This document shows, in pieces, positions 48,199-57,182 of a stretch of 64,000 nt of DNA. The DNA is taken from NCBI RefSeq assembly GCF_000427645.1, contig NZ_KE386571.1, positions 2,537,454 through 2,601,453 of the forward strand, in the 5' to 3' direction. This stretch comes from Sphingomonas phyllosphaerae FA2 (GTDB taxonomy: Bacteria; Pseudomonadota; Alphaproteobacteria; Sphingomonadales; Sphingomonadaceae). A program made the translations under genes and the position numbers. Position 1 is the first letter of the stretch, and every line of letters begins with the position of its first letter. A model generated the notes under the pieces. It was given only the letters and a program-made list of their open reading frames with translations, was not told the origin of the DNA and did not search any database.

Positions 48199-48759
48199 AT
48201 GCCGATGGCACCGCCTCCCGACTTCGACACGCTGACCATTGCCGACATCGCGCGGCTTGCGGACGGCGACCGGCTCCCGCCGATGGAGCGCTGGCATCCA
48301 CAGCATTGCGGCGACAGCGAGATGCGGATAGCGCGCGACGGGACATGGTACCATCAGGGCGCACCGATCACGCGGCCCGCGATGGTCCGCGCGTTCAGCC
48401 GTATCCTGCGTCGTGAGCCGGATGGCGGTTATGTGCTGGTCACGCCGGTCGAAAAGCTCGACATCGTGGTCGAGGACGCACCGTTCGTCGCGCTGGAACT
48501 GAAGGCGGAGGGCGAAGGCCGCGACGCGACGCTCGCGTTCCGGCTCAACACGGGCGAGGTCGTCACCGCCTCCGCGGCACATCCGCTGCGTTTGGAGGAA
48601 CGGGATGACGGCCCCCATCCCTACGTGCACGTGCGCGGCGGGCTGGAGGCGTTGATCGCGCGGCCGGTCTTCTACGAACTCGCCGAGCGCGCGCTGGCCG
48701 GCGATGACGCCGCACCGGGTGTGTGGAGTGCCGGCACGTTCTTCGCGCTGCAATCGTGA
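48199..48759 (+). CDS. DUF1285 family protein
   Basis: A 186-residue cytoplasmic protein recognised by MERWHPQHCGDSEMRI, TWYHQGAPITRPAMVRAFSRILRRE and the VTPVEKLDIVVEDAPFVA block; DUF1285 has a known beta-rich fold but no assigned function. The ATG at 48199 has AGGTGA five bases upstream. That ribosome site spans the right end of the palindromic element, whose last bases (CTAG) immediately precede the GTG at 48190, an alternative start. Its stop overlaps the next gene (GTGA). Confidence 0.88.
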   Translation: MPMAPPPDFDTLTIADIARLADGDRLPPMERWHPQHCGDSEMRIARDGTWYHQGAPITRPAMVRAFSRILRREPDGGYVLVTPVEKLDIVVEDAPFVALELKAEGEGRDATLAFRLNTGEVVTASAAHPLRLEERDDGPHPYVHVRGGLEALIARPVFYELAERALAGDDAAPGVWSAGTFFALQS

Positions 48760-49340
48760 CGTTGGCCGAGCGGCTGGCCGCAGCGCTGACCCGCGATTCG
48801 GCAGCGGCAGTGACGGGGGACGACCACGATCATCCCGCCGGTGCGGTGCTCACCCCGGCTGCGGTGCTGGTCGCGATCACCGACCGACCCGCCCCCGGCG
48901 TGCTGCTGACCCAGCGCACCGAGACGTTGCGCCGCCACGCCGGCCAGGTCGCCTTTCCCGGTGGGCGACTCGACCCCGGCGAGGATGCCGTCACCGCTGC
49001 GCTCCGCGAGGCCGAGGAGGAAATCGCGCTGCCGCGCGCGGCGGTGAACGTGATCGGCATCGCCGATCCGTATCGCACCGGTACCGGCTATGCTATCACA
49101 CCGGTCGTCGGGATCGTCCCGCCCGATCTGCCGCTCGTGGCTAGCGAGGCGGAAGTCGCCGCGGTGTTCGAGGTCCCACTGGCCTTCCTGCTCGATCCGG
49201 CAAACCAGCGCGCGGCGCATGCCGTCTATCAGGGGCGCGAGCGCCGCTTCGTGGAGATGATGTGGAACGATTGGCGTATCTGGGGCGCGACGGCGGGGAT
49301 GATCGTGAACCTGTCGCGGCGGCTGCAATGGCCGGCATGA
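48756..49340 (+). CDS. CoA pyrophosphatase, Nudix family (NudL/YeaB type)
   Basis: A 194-residue Nudix hydrolase expected to cleave CoA to 4'-phosphopantetheine and 3',5'-ADP. LLTQRTETLRRHAGQVAFPGG is the CoA-pyrophosphatase signature preceding the Nudix box, which reads GGRLDPGEDAVTAALREAEEE. EIAL replaces the usual E-x-G-L end, as in this subfamily. GTG at 48756 overlaps the DUF1285 stop; the ATGA at its end couples it to cca. The DUF1285-nudL-cca order recurs in alphaproteobacteria. Confidence 0.93.
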   Translation: MTLAERLAAALTRDSAAAVTGDDHDHPAGAVLTPAAVLVAITDRPAPGVLLTQRTETLRRHAGQVAFPGGRLDPGEDAVTAALREAEEEIALPRAAVNVIGIADPYRTGTGYAITPVVGIVPPDLPLVASEAEVAAVFEVPLAFLLDPANQRAAHAVYQGRERRFVEMMWNDWRIWGATAGMIVNLSRRLQWPA

Positions 49341-50524
49341 CGCTGCCCGACGCACCGTGGCGCGCGCGCCCGGGGCTCGACCGGCTGATCGCGGCGCTCG
49401 ACGGTGCGGGCGGCATGGCGCGCTGGGTCGGCGGTGCGGTGCGCGACTCGCTGCTCGAGCTGCCGGTCGCCGACATCGATCTGGCGACGCGCTTCGCGCC
49501 CGAAGAGGTCGTGCGACGGCTGGAAGCGGCGGGAATCAAGGCAGTGCCGACCGGAATCGCGCACGGCACCATCACGGCGGTCAGCGACCGGACCGTCGTC
49601 GAGGTCACGACGCTGCGCCGCGACGTCGCCACCGACGGGCGACACGCGGTGGTCGCCTTCTCCGACGACTGGCGCGAGGATGCGGCGCGGCGCGACTTCA
49701 CGATGAACGCGCTCTACGCCGATCCGCTGACCGGCGAGCTGTTCGACTGGTTCGGCGGGCTCGCCGATCTCGCCGCGCGCCGCGTGCGCTTCATCGGCGA
49801 TCCGTATCGCCGCATCGCCGAGGATCACCTGCGCATCCTGCGCTTCTTCCGCTTCCACGCCCGCTTCGGCGATGCGATCGACGCCGAGGGGCTGGAGGCG
49901 TGCGTCGCGCGCGCCAACGACCTGATGGCGCTGAGCCGCGAACGGATCGCCGCCGAGTTGCTCAAGCTGCTGGTCGCGCCCGCCGCGGTTCAGGTAGTCA
50001 CCCTGATGGAAGCGCGCGGCATCTTCCGCCCCGTTCTGCCCGAGATCGATGCCTTGGGTGTCGCGCGGCTGACCGAACTGGCCGCACGCGAGGTGGCGGC
50101 GGGGGTTGCCCCCGATGCGATCCGGCGGCTCGCCGCGCTGGTCGCGCCCGCGACGGCCGAGGCGGTGGGCGCCCGGCTCAAACTGTCGAACAACGATCGC
50201 AAGCGGCTGATCCAGGCCACGGCCGGGCCGGGTGATGAGGGTGCACGCGCGCTCGGCTACCGCGCCGGGATCGAAAGCGCGATCGACCGGCTGCTGCTCG
50301 CCGGTGCCGATCCTCGCGACCTCCTCGGCTGGGACCGCCCACCGCTGCCGATCGGCGGCGGCGCTTTGGTCGCGCGCGGGCTGGCGAAGGGACCGGACGT
50401 CGCGCGGACGCTGCGCGCGGTCGAGGATCGCTGGATTGCGGAAGGCTTTCCGGGGGTCGACCGCGCCGCCGCGATCGCCGACGAGGCCGTCGATCAGGCG
50501 TTGCGTTCGCGCAGAAACGCGTAA
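49337..50524 (+). CDS. cca: CCA tRNA nucleotidyltransferase / poly(A) polymerase family
   Basis: Class II nucleotidyltransferase that adds or repairs the CCA end of tRNAs, 395 residues. The active-site motif GGAVRDSLLELPVADIDLAT holds the two catalytic carboxylates (DxD). RRDFTMNALYAD and RRIAEDHLRILRFFRFHARFG are the next family motifs. The ATG at 49337 overlaps the Nudix stop (ATGA); an ATG nine bases upstream is possible. Its last 31 bases overlap the end of the convergent GGDEF/EAL gene. At least one tRNA in the window (tRNA-Pro) encodes its own CCA. Confidence 0.95.
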   Translation: MTLPDAPWRARPGLDRLIAALDGAGGMARWVGGAVRDSLLELPVADIDLATRFAPEEVVRRLEAAGIKAVPTGIAHGTITAVSDRTVVEVTTLRRDVATDGRHAVVAFSDDWREDAARRDFTMNALYADPLTGELFDWFGGLADLAARRVRFIGDPYRRIAEDHLRILRFFRFHARFGDAIDAEGLEACVARANDLMALSRERIAAELLKLLVAPAAVQVVTLMEARGIFRPVLPEIDALGVARLTELAAREVAAGVAPDAIRRLAALVAPATAEAVGARLKLSNNDRKRLIQATAGPGDEGARALGYRAGIESAIDRLLLAGADPRDLLGWDRPPLPIGGGALVARGLAKGPDVARTLRAVEDRWIAEGFPGVDRAAAIADEAVDQALRSRRNA

Positions 50525-52161
50525 GCAGCGCCGGGCTCCAGCGGCCGGGCGTAGGCATAGCCCTGCCCGAAGGTACAGCCGAGCGCGGCGAGCGTCTGGC
50601 CCACGTCGATGCCCTCGATCCCCTCGGCCACTGTCTCCATCCCCAGCGCTTGGGACAGGCCGAGGATCGCGCGGACGATCGCCACCTTGTCCCGGTCGGT
50701 CAGCAACCCGGTCACGAAGCTGCGATCGATCTTCAGGATGTCGATCGGCAGTTTCTGAAGCGAGGCGAGATTCGAGAATCCGGTCCCGAAATCGTCCATC
50801 GCGATCGTGACGCCGGTCTCCTTCAACCCGGTCAGCACGCGCGCGATCTGGTCCGGATCGTTGATCAGCGCGCTTTCGGTGATCTCCAGCTTCAGTCGCG
50901 CACCCGCCAACCCCGAATCTTGGAGCGCACACCGCACGACCTCCGCGATCGCATCGCGCTGCAACTGGATCGGCGACAGGTTCACCGACACCGTCACGCC
51001 GCAATAGCCCCCGGAACGCCGATCCCAATCGGCCAGCGTGCGCAGCGCGCTGTCCAGCGCCCAGCGGCCCAGTGGCACGATCAGCCCCGATTCCTCGGCG
51101 ACCGGGATGAAGCGGCTCGGTTCGTGGCGGACGCCGTGTTCGTCGGTCCAGCGCGCCAGTGCCTCGAACCCGCTGACGCGCCCGGTCTGCAGATCGCAGA
51201 TCGGCTGATAAACGAGGTTCAACTGCTCGCTCTCGATCGCGCGGCGTAGCGATGTCTCCATCGCGAACTCGGCGCGCGCCGAGTCGAGTGCGCGCGTCTG
51301 GTACGATTCGGCGTTCTTGGTCGCCTTGGACTTCTTCATCGCCACTTGCGCGTGGCGGATGACGTCCTCGGCATCGGTCACCTCGGCGTCGCCGAATGCG
51401 ATCCCGATCGCGCACGAGACGCGCAATTCGTATTCGCTCAACCGGAACGGCGTGGCCAGCGCGTCGCGGATGCGCCGGGCGACCTGATCGGCCTCCGAGC
51501 GATCCGAATCGATCGTCAGCAGCACGCCGAACTCGTCGCCGCCGGTGCGCGCCAGCGTGTCGCCGCTGCGCAGCGCGCCCTTGATCCGCCGCGCCACGGT
51601 GATCAGCAATTCGTCCCCGGTCAGCGATCCAAGGCACGCATTGAAGCGGCTGAAGCGATCGAGATCGACCATCAGCACCGCCCAGCAGGCGTTGCCCTGC
51701 ACGATGCTCGCCTCCAGCGCGTCGGTGAAGCCGCCACGATTGGGCAGCCCGGTCAGGCTGTCGGTCGACATCTCGCGGCGCAGCGTCTCTTCGGTGCGCA
51801 CCTCGGCGGTCTGGTCGACGAACGAAGCGATGCACGCCTGATCGGCACGATGCGGCAGCCGTGACAGCGTCAGGCGGTAATGCCGTCGTTCGACCACCGC
51901 CCCCGTCTGCCAGTCGCGCTCCTCATTCTCGGCCCCGGAGGCGAGAAACGCTTCGACGATCGGCTTCAGGTTTGGCTCGTCGATCAACCGCGCCCGGGTG
52001 AAGGCGCGATTGAACGTCTCGAACCGTGCGCCCCCCTTGCTTAACGACATCAGCGCGAGGGGGATCGGAACCAGCTCCAGCGACCCCTGATTCGCGATCA
52101 CGTCGGCCGACTCGGGCAGAGTCACCAGGTGCCGGGTCAGCCATGTCGCACGCGTTGCCAT
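50494..52161 (-). CDS. GGDEF-EAL bifunctional cyclic-di-GMP signalling protein
   Basis: A 555-residue cytoplasmic protein with a PAS-like N-terminal region (residues 1-120), GGDEF domain (about 130-290) and EAL domain (about 300-555). The diguanylate cyclase motif is intact at 207-211, and an inhibitory I-site RSGD (198-201) lies exactly five residues before it. The phosphodiesterase motifs are also intact: EAL 333-335, Asn394, Glu426 in LEITES, DDFGTG 456-461 and Lys477. Both activities are therefore possible. No transmembrane segment. The signal sensed is unknown. Confidence 0.95.
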   Translation of the reverse strand: MATRATWLTRHLVTLPESADVIANQGSLELVPIPLALMSLSKGGARFETFNRAFTRARLIDEPNLKPIVEAFLASGAENEERDWQTGAVVERRHYRLTLSRLPHRADQACIASFVDQTAEVRTEETLRREMSTDSLTGLPNRGGFTDALEASIVQGNACWAVLMVDLDRFSRFNACLGSLTGDELLITVARRIKGALRSGDTLARTGGDEFGVLLTIDSDRSEADQVARRIRDALATPFRLSEYELRVSCAIGIAFGDAEVTDAEDVIRHAQVAMKKSKATKNAESYQTRALDSARAEFAMETSLRRAIESEQLNLVYQPICDLQTGRVSGFEALARWTDEHGVRHEPSRFIPVAEESGLIVPLGRWALDSALRTLADWDRRSGGYCGVTVSVNLSPIQLQRDAIAEVVRCALQDSGLAGARLKLEITESALINDPDQIARVLTGLKETGVTIAMDDFGTGFSNLASLQKLPIDILKIDRSFVTGLLTDRDKVAIVRAILGLSQALGMETVAEGIEGIDVGQTLAALGCTFGQGYAYARPLEPGAAYAFLRERNA

Positions 52162-52290
52162 CGCCGACCCGACTAAGGCCGAAGAGTTAAGGTCGGCTTT
52201 AAGACCACTCCGCTGCGCCCTGGCGATCGATACGCCACCGATACGATCATACTCATCGACGGTGATCGGATGGTTAACGCTACCGCAGGG

Positions 52291-54540
52291 TCAAAAACGA
52301 TTGTCTCGCGGAAAGCCGTTGGGTGGCATCCGCCCCGCCGCGCCGCGTGCCGTGCGCCATTGCGACAGGTCCGTCTCAGTCCGCGTCCGCCCGCTGTCGC
52401 CGCCCATCGCCCAGCTCAGCCCCTCGGCGAACACCAATGTCCGCGCATCCGCCAGCCCGCCATCGCGATAGCGTTGCAATTGCACCCCCTGCCCGCGGGT
52501 CATCTCGGGCAGGTCGGCGATCGGGAACAGCGCCAGCTTGCGATTGTCGCCGATCACCGCGACATAATCGTCGGCGGGCGCGACCGGGCGGACCACCGCC
52601 AGCGTCGCGCCGGCACGCGGCGTCACCACCGTCTTGCCCTTGCGCGTTTCCGCGATCACCTCGCCAACCGGCACGATGAACCCGCGCCCGTCGCTCGCCA
52701 CCACCAGCAGCCGCGCCGCACGCGTCGCGCTCAGGAACGCGACGATCGGCACGCTGCCGTCGAGATCGATCGACGCGCGCACCGGCTCGCCGAACCCGCG
52801 CCCGCCCGGCAATTTGTCGGCCGCAAGCGTGAAGAACCGCCCGTTCCCCGCCGCGAGCAGCAATTTGTCGGTCGTCTGCGCATGGAAGGCGAAGGCCGGG
52901 CCATCGCCCTCCTTGAACTTCAGCGTCTCGGGCGCGGACAGGTCGACATGCCCCTTCATCGCGCGGATCCAGCCGCGCGCCGACAGGATCACGCTGATCG
53001 GCTCGCGTTCGATCATCGCCTCCAGCGGGATGTCGCGCGCCACCGCCTGTTCGCGCAGCTCGGTCCGCCGCTTGCCGAGCGCGGTCTCGGGCCCGTAACG
53101 GTCGCGCACCTTGCGGAAATCGGCCTTCAGCCGCGTGCGCTGCTTCGCTTCCGAACCGAGCAAGGCGGTCAGCGTCGCCTGCTCCTTCTCCAACGCCGCC
53201 TGCTCGCGCTTCAGCTCCATCTCCTCCAGCCGTCGCAGCGAGCGCAACCGCATGTTGAGGATCGCCTCGGCCTGCCGGTCGGTCAGCTGGAATTCGGCGA
53301 TCATCACCGCCTTGGGCTCGTCCTCGGTGCGGATGATCTCGATTACGCGGTCGAGATTGAGGAACGCGACGATGTAGCCGCCGACCAGCTCAAGCCGGTC
53401 GGCGATCTTGCCCAGCCGGTGCTCGGTACGGCGTTGCAGCACCACGAATTGATGCTCGACCCACGCTGCCAGTGCGGCGCGCAGCGACATGACGCGCGGC
53501 GTCCGCTCCTTGTCGAGCACGTTGAGGTTGAGCGGGACGCGGGTCTCCAGATCGGACAGCCGAAACAAGCCGTCCATCAGCACCTGCGCATCGACGGTGC
53601 GGCTGCGCGGCTCCAGCACGATCCGCACCTGCTCGTCCGATTCGTCGCGGACGTCGGCGAGGATCGGCAGCTTCTTGTCCTCAATCAGCGCCGCCAGCTG
53701 CTCGATCAATTTGCCCTTGGCGACGCCGTAAGGAATTTCCGAGACGACCAGATGCCAGCCGCCGCCCTTTTCGGCGATCTTCTCGATCCGCGCGCGCACC
53801 CGGAACGCGCCGCGCCCGGTCGCATAAGCCTCGGCGATGATCGCGGGCGCGTCGACCAGCAGCCCGCCGGTCGGAAAGTCCGGTCCCTTCACATGCTCGA
53901 GGATCGCCGCATCGTCGGCGTCAGGCCGGTCGACCAGCAGGATCGCGGCGTCCATCAGCTCGGCGGCATTGTGCGGCGGGACGCTCGTCGCCATCCCGAC
54001 CGCGATCCCGCTCGCCCCGTTCGCGAGCAGATTGGGGAAGGCGCCGGGGAACAGCTCGGGCTCCTGCTCCTCGCCATTATAGGTCGGGCGAAACTCGGTC
54101 GCATCCTCGTCCAGCCCGTCCATCAGGTCGATCGCGACCTGCGTCAGACGCGCCTCGGTGTAGCGATAGGCCGCGGCGTTATCGCCGTCGATGTTGCCGA
54201 AATTGCCCTGCCCGTCGACCAGCGGGTAACGGAGCGCGAAATCCTGCGCCAACCGCACCATCGCGTCATAGACCGACTGGTCGCCGTGCGGATGGTATTT
54301 ACCGATCACGTCACCGACGACGCGCGCGCACTTCTTGTACCCCGAGGCCGGATCGAGCTTGAGCAACCGCATCGCCCACAGCAGCCGCCTGTGCACAGGC
54401 TTCAGCCCGTCCCGCACGTCGGGCAGCGACCGCGCGGTGATCGTGGACAGCGCATAGACGAGATACCGCTCGCTCAGCGCGCTGTCGAACGGCGCGTCGA
54501 GGATGCCGATCGGGGGATTGTCGGAAAGGTCGGTGGCCAT
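52291..54540 (-). CDS. parC: DNA topoisomerase IV subunit A
   Basis: Cleaves and rejoins DNA for chromosome decatenation, working with ParE. The catalytic Tyr127 is in AYRYTEAR, and the quinolone-binding region is [15 protein letters not shown]. The position equivalent to E. coli ParC Ser80 is Gln88, and Glu84 is Asp92. The family coiled-coil gate and a six-bladed C-terminal domain follow. 749 residues. The ATG at 54540 ([10 protein letters not shown]) is preferred; the frame is open further upstream only into a spacer. parE is not in the window. Confidence 0.97.
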   Translation of the reverse strand: MATDLSDNPPIGILDAPFDSALSERYLVYALSTITARSLPDVRDGLKPVHRRLLWAMRLLKLDPASGYKKCARVVGDVIGKYHPHGDQSVYDAMVRLAQDFALRYPLVDGQGNFGNIDGDNAAAYRYTEARLTQVAIDLMDGLDEDATEFRPTYNGEEQEPELFPGAFPNLLANGASGIAVGMATSVPPHNAAELMDAAILLVDRPDADDAAILEHVKGPDFPTGGLLVDAPAIIAEAYATGRGAFRVRARIEKIAEKGGGWHLVVSEIPYGVAKGKLIEQLAALIEDKKLPILADVRDESDEQVRIVLEPRSRTVDAQVLMDGLFRLSDLETRVPLNLNVLDKERTPRVMSLRAALAAWVEHQFVVLQRRTEHRLGKIADRLELVGGYIVAFLNLDRVIEIIRTEDEPKAVMIAEFQLTDRQAEAILNMRLRSLRRLEEMELKREQAALEKEQATLTALLGSEAKQRTRLKADFRKVRDRYGPETALGKRRTELREQAVARDIPLEAMIEREPISVILSARGWIRAMKGHVDLSAPETLKFKEGDGPAFAFHAQTTDKLLLAAGNGRFFTLAADKLPGGRGFGEPVRASIDLDGSVPIVAFLSATRAARLLVVASDGRGFIVPVGEVIAETRKGKTVVTPRAGATLAVVRPVAPADDYVAVIGDNRKLALFPIADLPEMTRGQGVQLQRYRDGGLADARTLVFAEGLSWAMGGDSGRTRTETDLSQWRTARGAAGRMPPNGFPRDNRF

Positions 54541-54592
54541 GTCGCCTGGGGTGGTAGCAGCGCGAGGCGACGTTCCACAACCGTTCCGCGCG

Positions 54593-55498
54593 TCAGCCCG
54601 GCGAATCCCCGAGCGTGGCGAGCAACCATTCGCGGAAGCGCTTGATCTTGACCACCTTCGTCCTCGCCTCGGGATAGACCAGCCAATAGGCCTCGCCATC
54701 GCTGCCTACATGCGCGAACGGCTGCACCAGCCGCCCGGCGGCGAGATCGTTCTGCCAGAACAGCGGCGTCAGCATCGCGACCCCCTGCCCCGCGACCGCC
54801 GCGCGCCCTTCATGCGCCTGCGAATCGAGACGGATACCGGTATGCCGCGCCGCGACCACGTCGAGGCCCGCATCGCGCAACCACGTCGCCCACCACGGAT
54901 CGTGCGCGCTGATCAGCGGCAGCTGGAGCAGATCGGCAGGCGCGATCGCCCCGCCGTGTCCGGCCAGAAACCCCGGCGAGCACATCGGCGTGAAATCGAG
55001 CGCCATCAGCCGATGCGTCACCAGCCCGGGCCACGGGCCCGCGCCCGAGCGGATCGCGACATCGACCTCCTCGGTCACAAAATCGGCGAGGCGGTTGTCG
55101 GTCAGCATCCGTACCGCGGTGTCGGGATGCGCGAGCTGGAACCCGCCGAGCCGCCACGCCAGCCACAGGTTGGCGAACGTGTTGGTGGTCGACACGGTCA
55201 GCACCGCCTCATCTTCCGCACGCAGCCCGGCAAAGGCCGCATCGATCGAGTCGAACGCCGCGGTAAGCTGCGACGCCGTCCTTCGCCCCGCCTCGGTGAG
55301 CAACACGCGCCGTCGTTCGCGGCGGAACAACGGCAAACCCAATCGCTCTTCGAGCAGCCGGATCTGATAACTGACCGCCGCCTGCGTCATTTCCAGCTCT
55401 ACCGCCGCAGCGGTGAAATTCTCGTGCCGCGCCGCCGCCTCGAAGACGCGAACGGCAGCGAGCGGCGGCAGGTGACGCATCTCCAAAGGATAAGGCAT
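54593..55498 (-). CDS. LysR-family transcriptional regulator (GcvA-like)
   Basis: A 301-residue regulator. The N-terminal winged HTH reads LAAVRVFEAAARHENFTAAA then MTQAAVSYQI, closely matching GcvA-type members that control glycine cleavage or beta-lactamase genes. A periplasmic-binding-protein-like effector domain follows. Several in-frame ATGs lie close together (55507, 55498, 55480); 55498 is used because it keeps the MPYPLEMRHLPPL start. It is divergent from a 53-codon gene at 55583, a common arrangement for LysR regulators and their targets. Confidence 0.9.
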   Translation of the reverse strand: MPYPLEMRHLPPLAAVRVFEAAARHENFTAAAVELEMTQAAVSYQIRLLEERLGLPLFRRERRRVLLTEAGRRTASQLTAAFDSIDAAFAGLRAEDEAVLTVSTTNTFANLWLAWRLGGFQLAHPDTAVRMLTDNRLADFVTEEVDVAIRSGAGPWPGLVTHRLMALDFTPMCSPGFLAGHGGAIAPADLLQLPLISAHDPWWATWLRDAGLDVVAARHTGIRLDSQAHEGRAAVAGQGVAMLTPLFWQNDLAAGRLVQPFAHVGSDGEAYWLVYPEARTKVVKIKRFREWLLATLGDSPG

Positions 55499-55582
55499 GC
55501 TTATCATCTTCGTCCATCGCTTTGTTGGCGCGGATCGGTGCTGCCCCGCATCTTCCACCATGCCCAGCGAAGGAGCATGGAC

Positions 55583-55744
55583 ATGAACGCCGACTTCGAC
55601 AGCGACGCCTACGTCACCCACCGCCGGCATTTCACCCGCACGGTCCACCGGTTCGTTCAGCGTACATTGGCCGGGATGGCGCGGCTACAGCGACGCCAGT
55701 TCGCCGCACCGTGGCAGCCTGCGCCCCGCGCGTGCCACGATTAG
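55583..55744 (+). CDS. Small basic hypothetical protein divergent from LysR gene
   Basis: A 53-residue protein. An acidic start (MNADFDSDAYVTHRRH) leads into a basic amphipathic stretch (TVHRFVQRTLAGMARLQRRQ) and a short Pro-rich end. AAGGAG lies seven bases before the ATG at 55583; an ATG at 55577 is too close to it. The 84-base divergent promoter region is shared with the LysR gene. The THRRHFTRTVHRFV block recalls DUF1127-type small proteins, but the match is weak. Possibly a LysR target. Confidence 0.5.
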   Translation: MNADFDSDAYVTHRRHFTRTVHRFVQRTLAGMARLQRRQFAAPWQPAPRACHD

Positions 55745-55769
55745 TGCCGATCACGCCCTCCTTTTTAGT

Positions 55770-55877
55770 CGCCCCGGACTTGATCCGGGGGCCCGCTTCT
55801 TCTTTGCGGCCGAGGTAAAAATTCCCTTGCGACCGAGGTAAAAAGAAGCGGGATCCTGGATCAAGTCCGGGATGACG
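55770..55877. repeat. REP-like paired inverted repeat, family D (second copy)
   Basis: Left arm CGCCCCGGACTTGATCCGGG then GGCCCGCTTCTT; right arm AAGAAGCGGGATCCTGGATC then AAGTCCGGGATGACG. Between them is an imperfect tandem repeat of GCGACCGAGGTAAAAA (two copies at about 55807-55846). Related to 13599-13681. It lies between the small gene and the OpgC-like gene. Confidence 0.8.
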
Positions 55878-56024
55878 TCGGTGCACCGGGACGTGGCGGC
55901 ACGAAAAAGCGGCAGGGCGTGCGCGACGGGTTCGCGCCGGCAGCGCGGGCCGCTATTACGGCCATGCTGCACTGCACCGCAGCCGCGCCCACCCGTTATC
56001 CGCAACAGCCCTGGAGCCTGCCGT

Positions 56025-57182
56025 TTGCCACGTTACGGATTGATCGACGGGCTCCGCGGCTTTTTCCTCGTGTTCATGCTGATCAACCACCTGGTCTTCA
56101 CCGGGGGTTATTGGATGCAGAACATCAACCACAACAAGCTGGCGTTCGTCGAGGACGCGCAGGGCTTCGTGTTCCTGTCCGGGCTGATGATCGGGCTGGT
56201 TTACGGCCGCAAGATGCTCAAGCTCGGCTATGACGAGGCACGACGGCAGATCTGGAAACGCGCGTTCCAGCTGTACCGCTACGCAATGGGCATCGTCGTC
56301 GCGGTGCTGATCGCGCGCGCGCTGCTGCCCGGCGCACCGCAGGCGTGGGGCAATTGGCTCGGTCATACCAGCCTGACCGACGACCCCCTGCGGCTTGCGG
56401 CAGTCGCGACCTTCCTGTTCCAGCCAACCGTCATGGACATCCTGCCGCAATATGTCCTCTACATGCTGGTCGCGCCGCCGCTGGTGCGCTGGTGCCTCGA
56501 CGGGCGCGTCGTGCCGGTCGCGACCGCGTCCGTCATATTGTGGATTGCCGGACAGCTCGCGATGCAGCGCTTTGTCACCGATCCGGTCGGCCAATGGGTG
56601 ACCGCCAGCGACGGGCAGGGGCTGCGCGCCAGCTTCAACCTGCTTGGCTGGCAGCTCGTGTTCTTCTCCGGCATGATCGCCGGCGCGCTGACCGCCGACG
56701 GGCGAGTCGACTGGCAGCGCGTGTTCCGCGCCGATTTCGCCACTCCGGCAAAGGTCGCGTTGGCGATCTGCCTGTTCTTCGCGCCGCTGCGGCTGCTCAG
56801 CGCGTATGGGATGCTGCCGCAATGGCTGATCGAGAAGATCGACCTGCTCGGCATCCGTGGCGACTTCGGGCCGATCTACCTTATCAACTTCGTCGCCGTG
56901 ACCACCGGGCTGACGTGGCTGCTGATCGCCGGAAAGGACCACCCCCGCTCCGGCGTGCGACGAGTCGCGGAATGGGCGCGCAGGCTTTTCTCGCTGTCGT
57001 TCCTGCGTCTGCTCGGTCGGCACTCGCTGCACGTCTATGTCTGGCACGTCGCGATCGTCTATGCGGTCTATTATGTCGACCAGACTCAGGGGCCGTTCGC
57101 GACATGGCTGAAGACCGCAACCGCACTGGCGGGAATCGCGCTACTGGCGTTGCCCGCGGTGTGGCGCGAGCGCCGCAACTGA
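56025..57182 (+). CDS. OpgC-like integral membrane acyltransferase
   Basis: A 385-residue polytopic inner-membrane protein with about ten helices, beginning RYGLIDGLRGFFLVFMLINHLVF. This resembles the OpgC_C / acyltransferase-3 family that adds succinyl or other acyl groups to periplasmic glucans; LLGRHSLHVYVWHVAIVY near the C-terminus is typical. A TTG at 56025 is chosen: GGAG lies eight bases upstream, and it is the only start just before the conserved block. In-frame codons further left enter the repeat. Its end overlaps the esterase gene by 22 bases. Confidence 0.8.
   Translation: MPRYGLIDGLRGFFLVFMLINHLVFTGGYWMQNINHNKLAFVEDAQGFVFLSGLMIGLVYGRKMLKLGYDEARRQIWKRAFQLYRYAMGIVVAVLIARALLPGAPQAWGNWLGHTSLTDDPLRLAAVATFLFQPTVMDILPQYVLYMLVAPPLVRWCLDGRVVPVATASVILWIAGQLAMQRFVTDPVGQWVTASDGQGLRASFNLLGWQLVFFSGMIAGALTADGRVDWQRVFRADFATPAKVALAICLFFAPLRLLSAYGMLPQWLIEKIDLLGIRGDFGPIYLINFVAVTTGLTWLLIAGKDHPRSGVRRVAEWARRLFSLSFLRLLGRHSLHVYVWHVAIVYAVYYVDQTQGPFATWLKTATALAGIALLALPAVWRERRN

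Noticed and set aside
52270..54645. 791-codon open frame opposite parC
   Set aside because: Antisense shadow, no recognisable domain.
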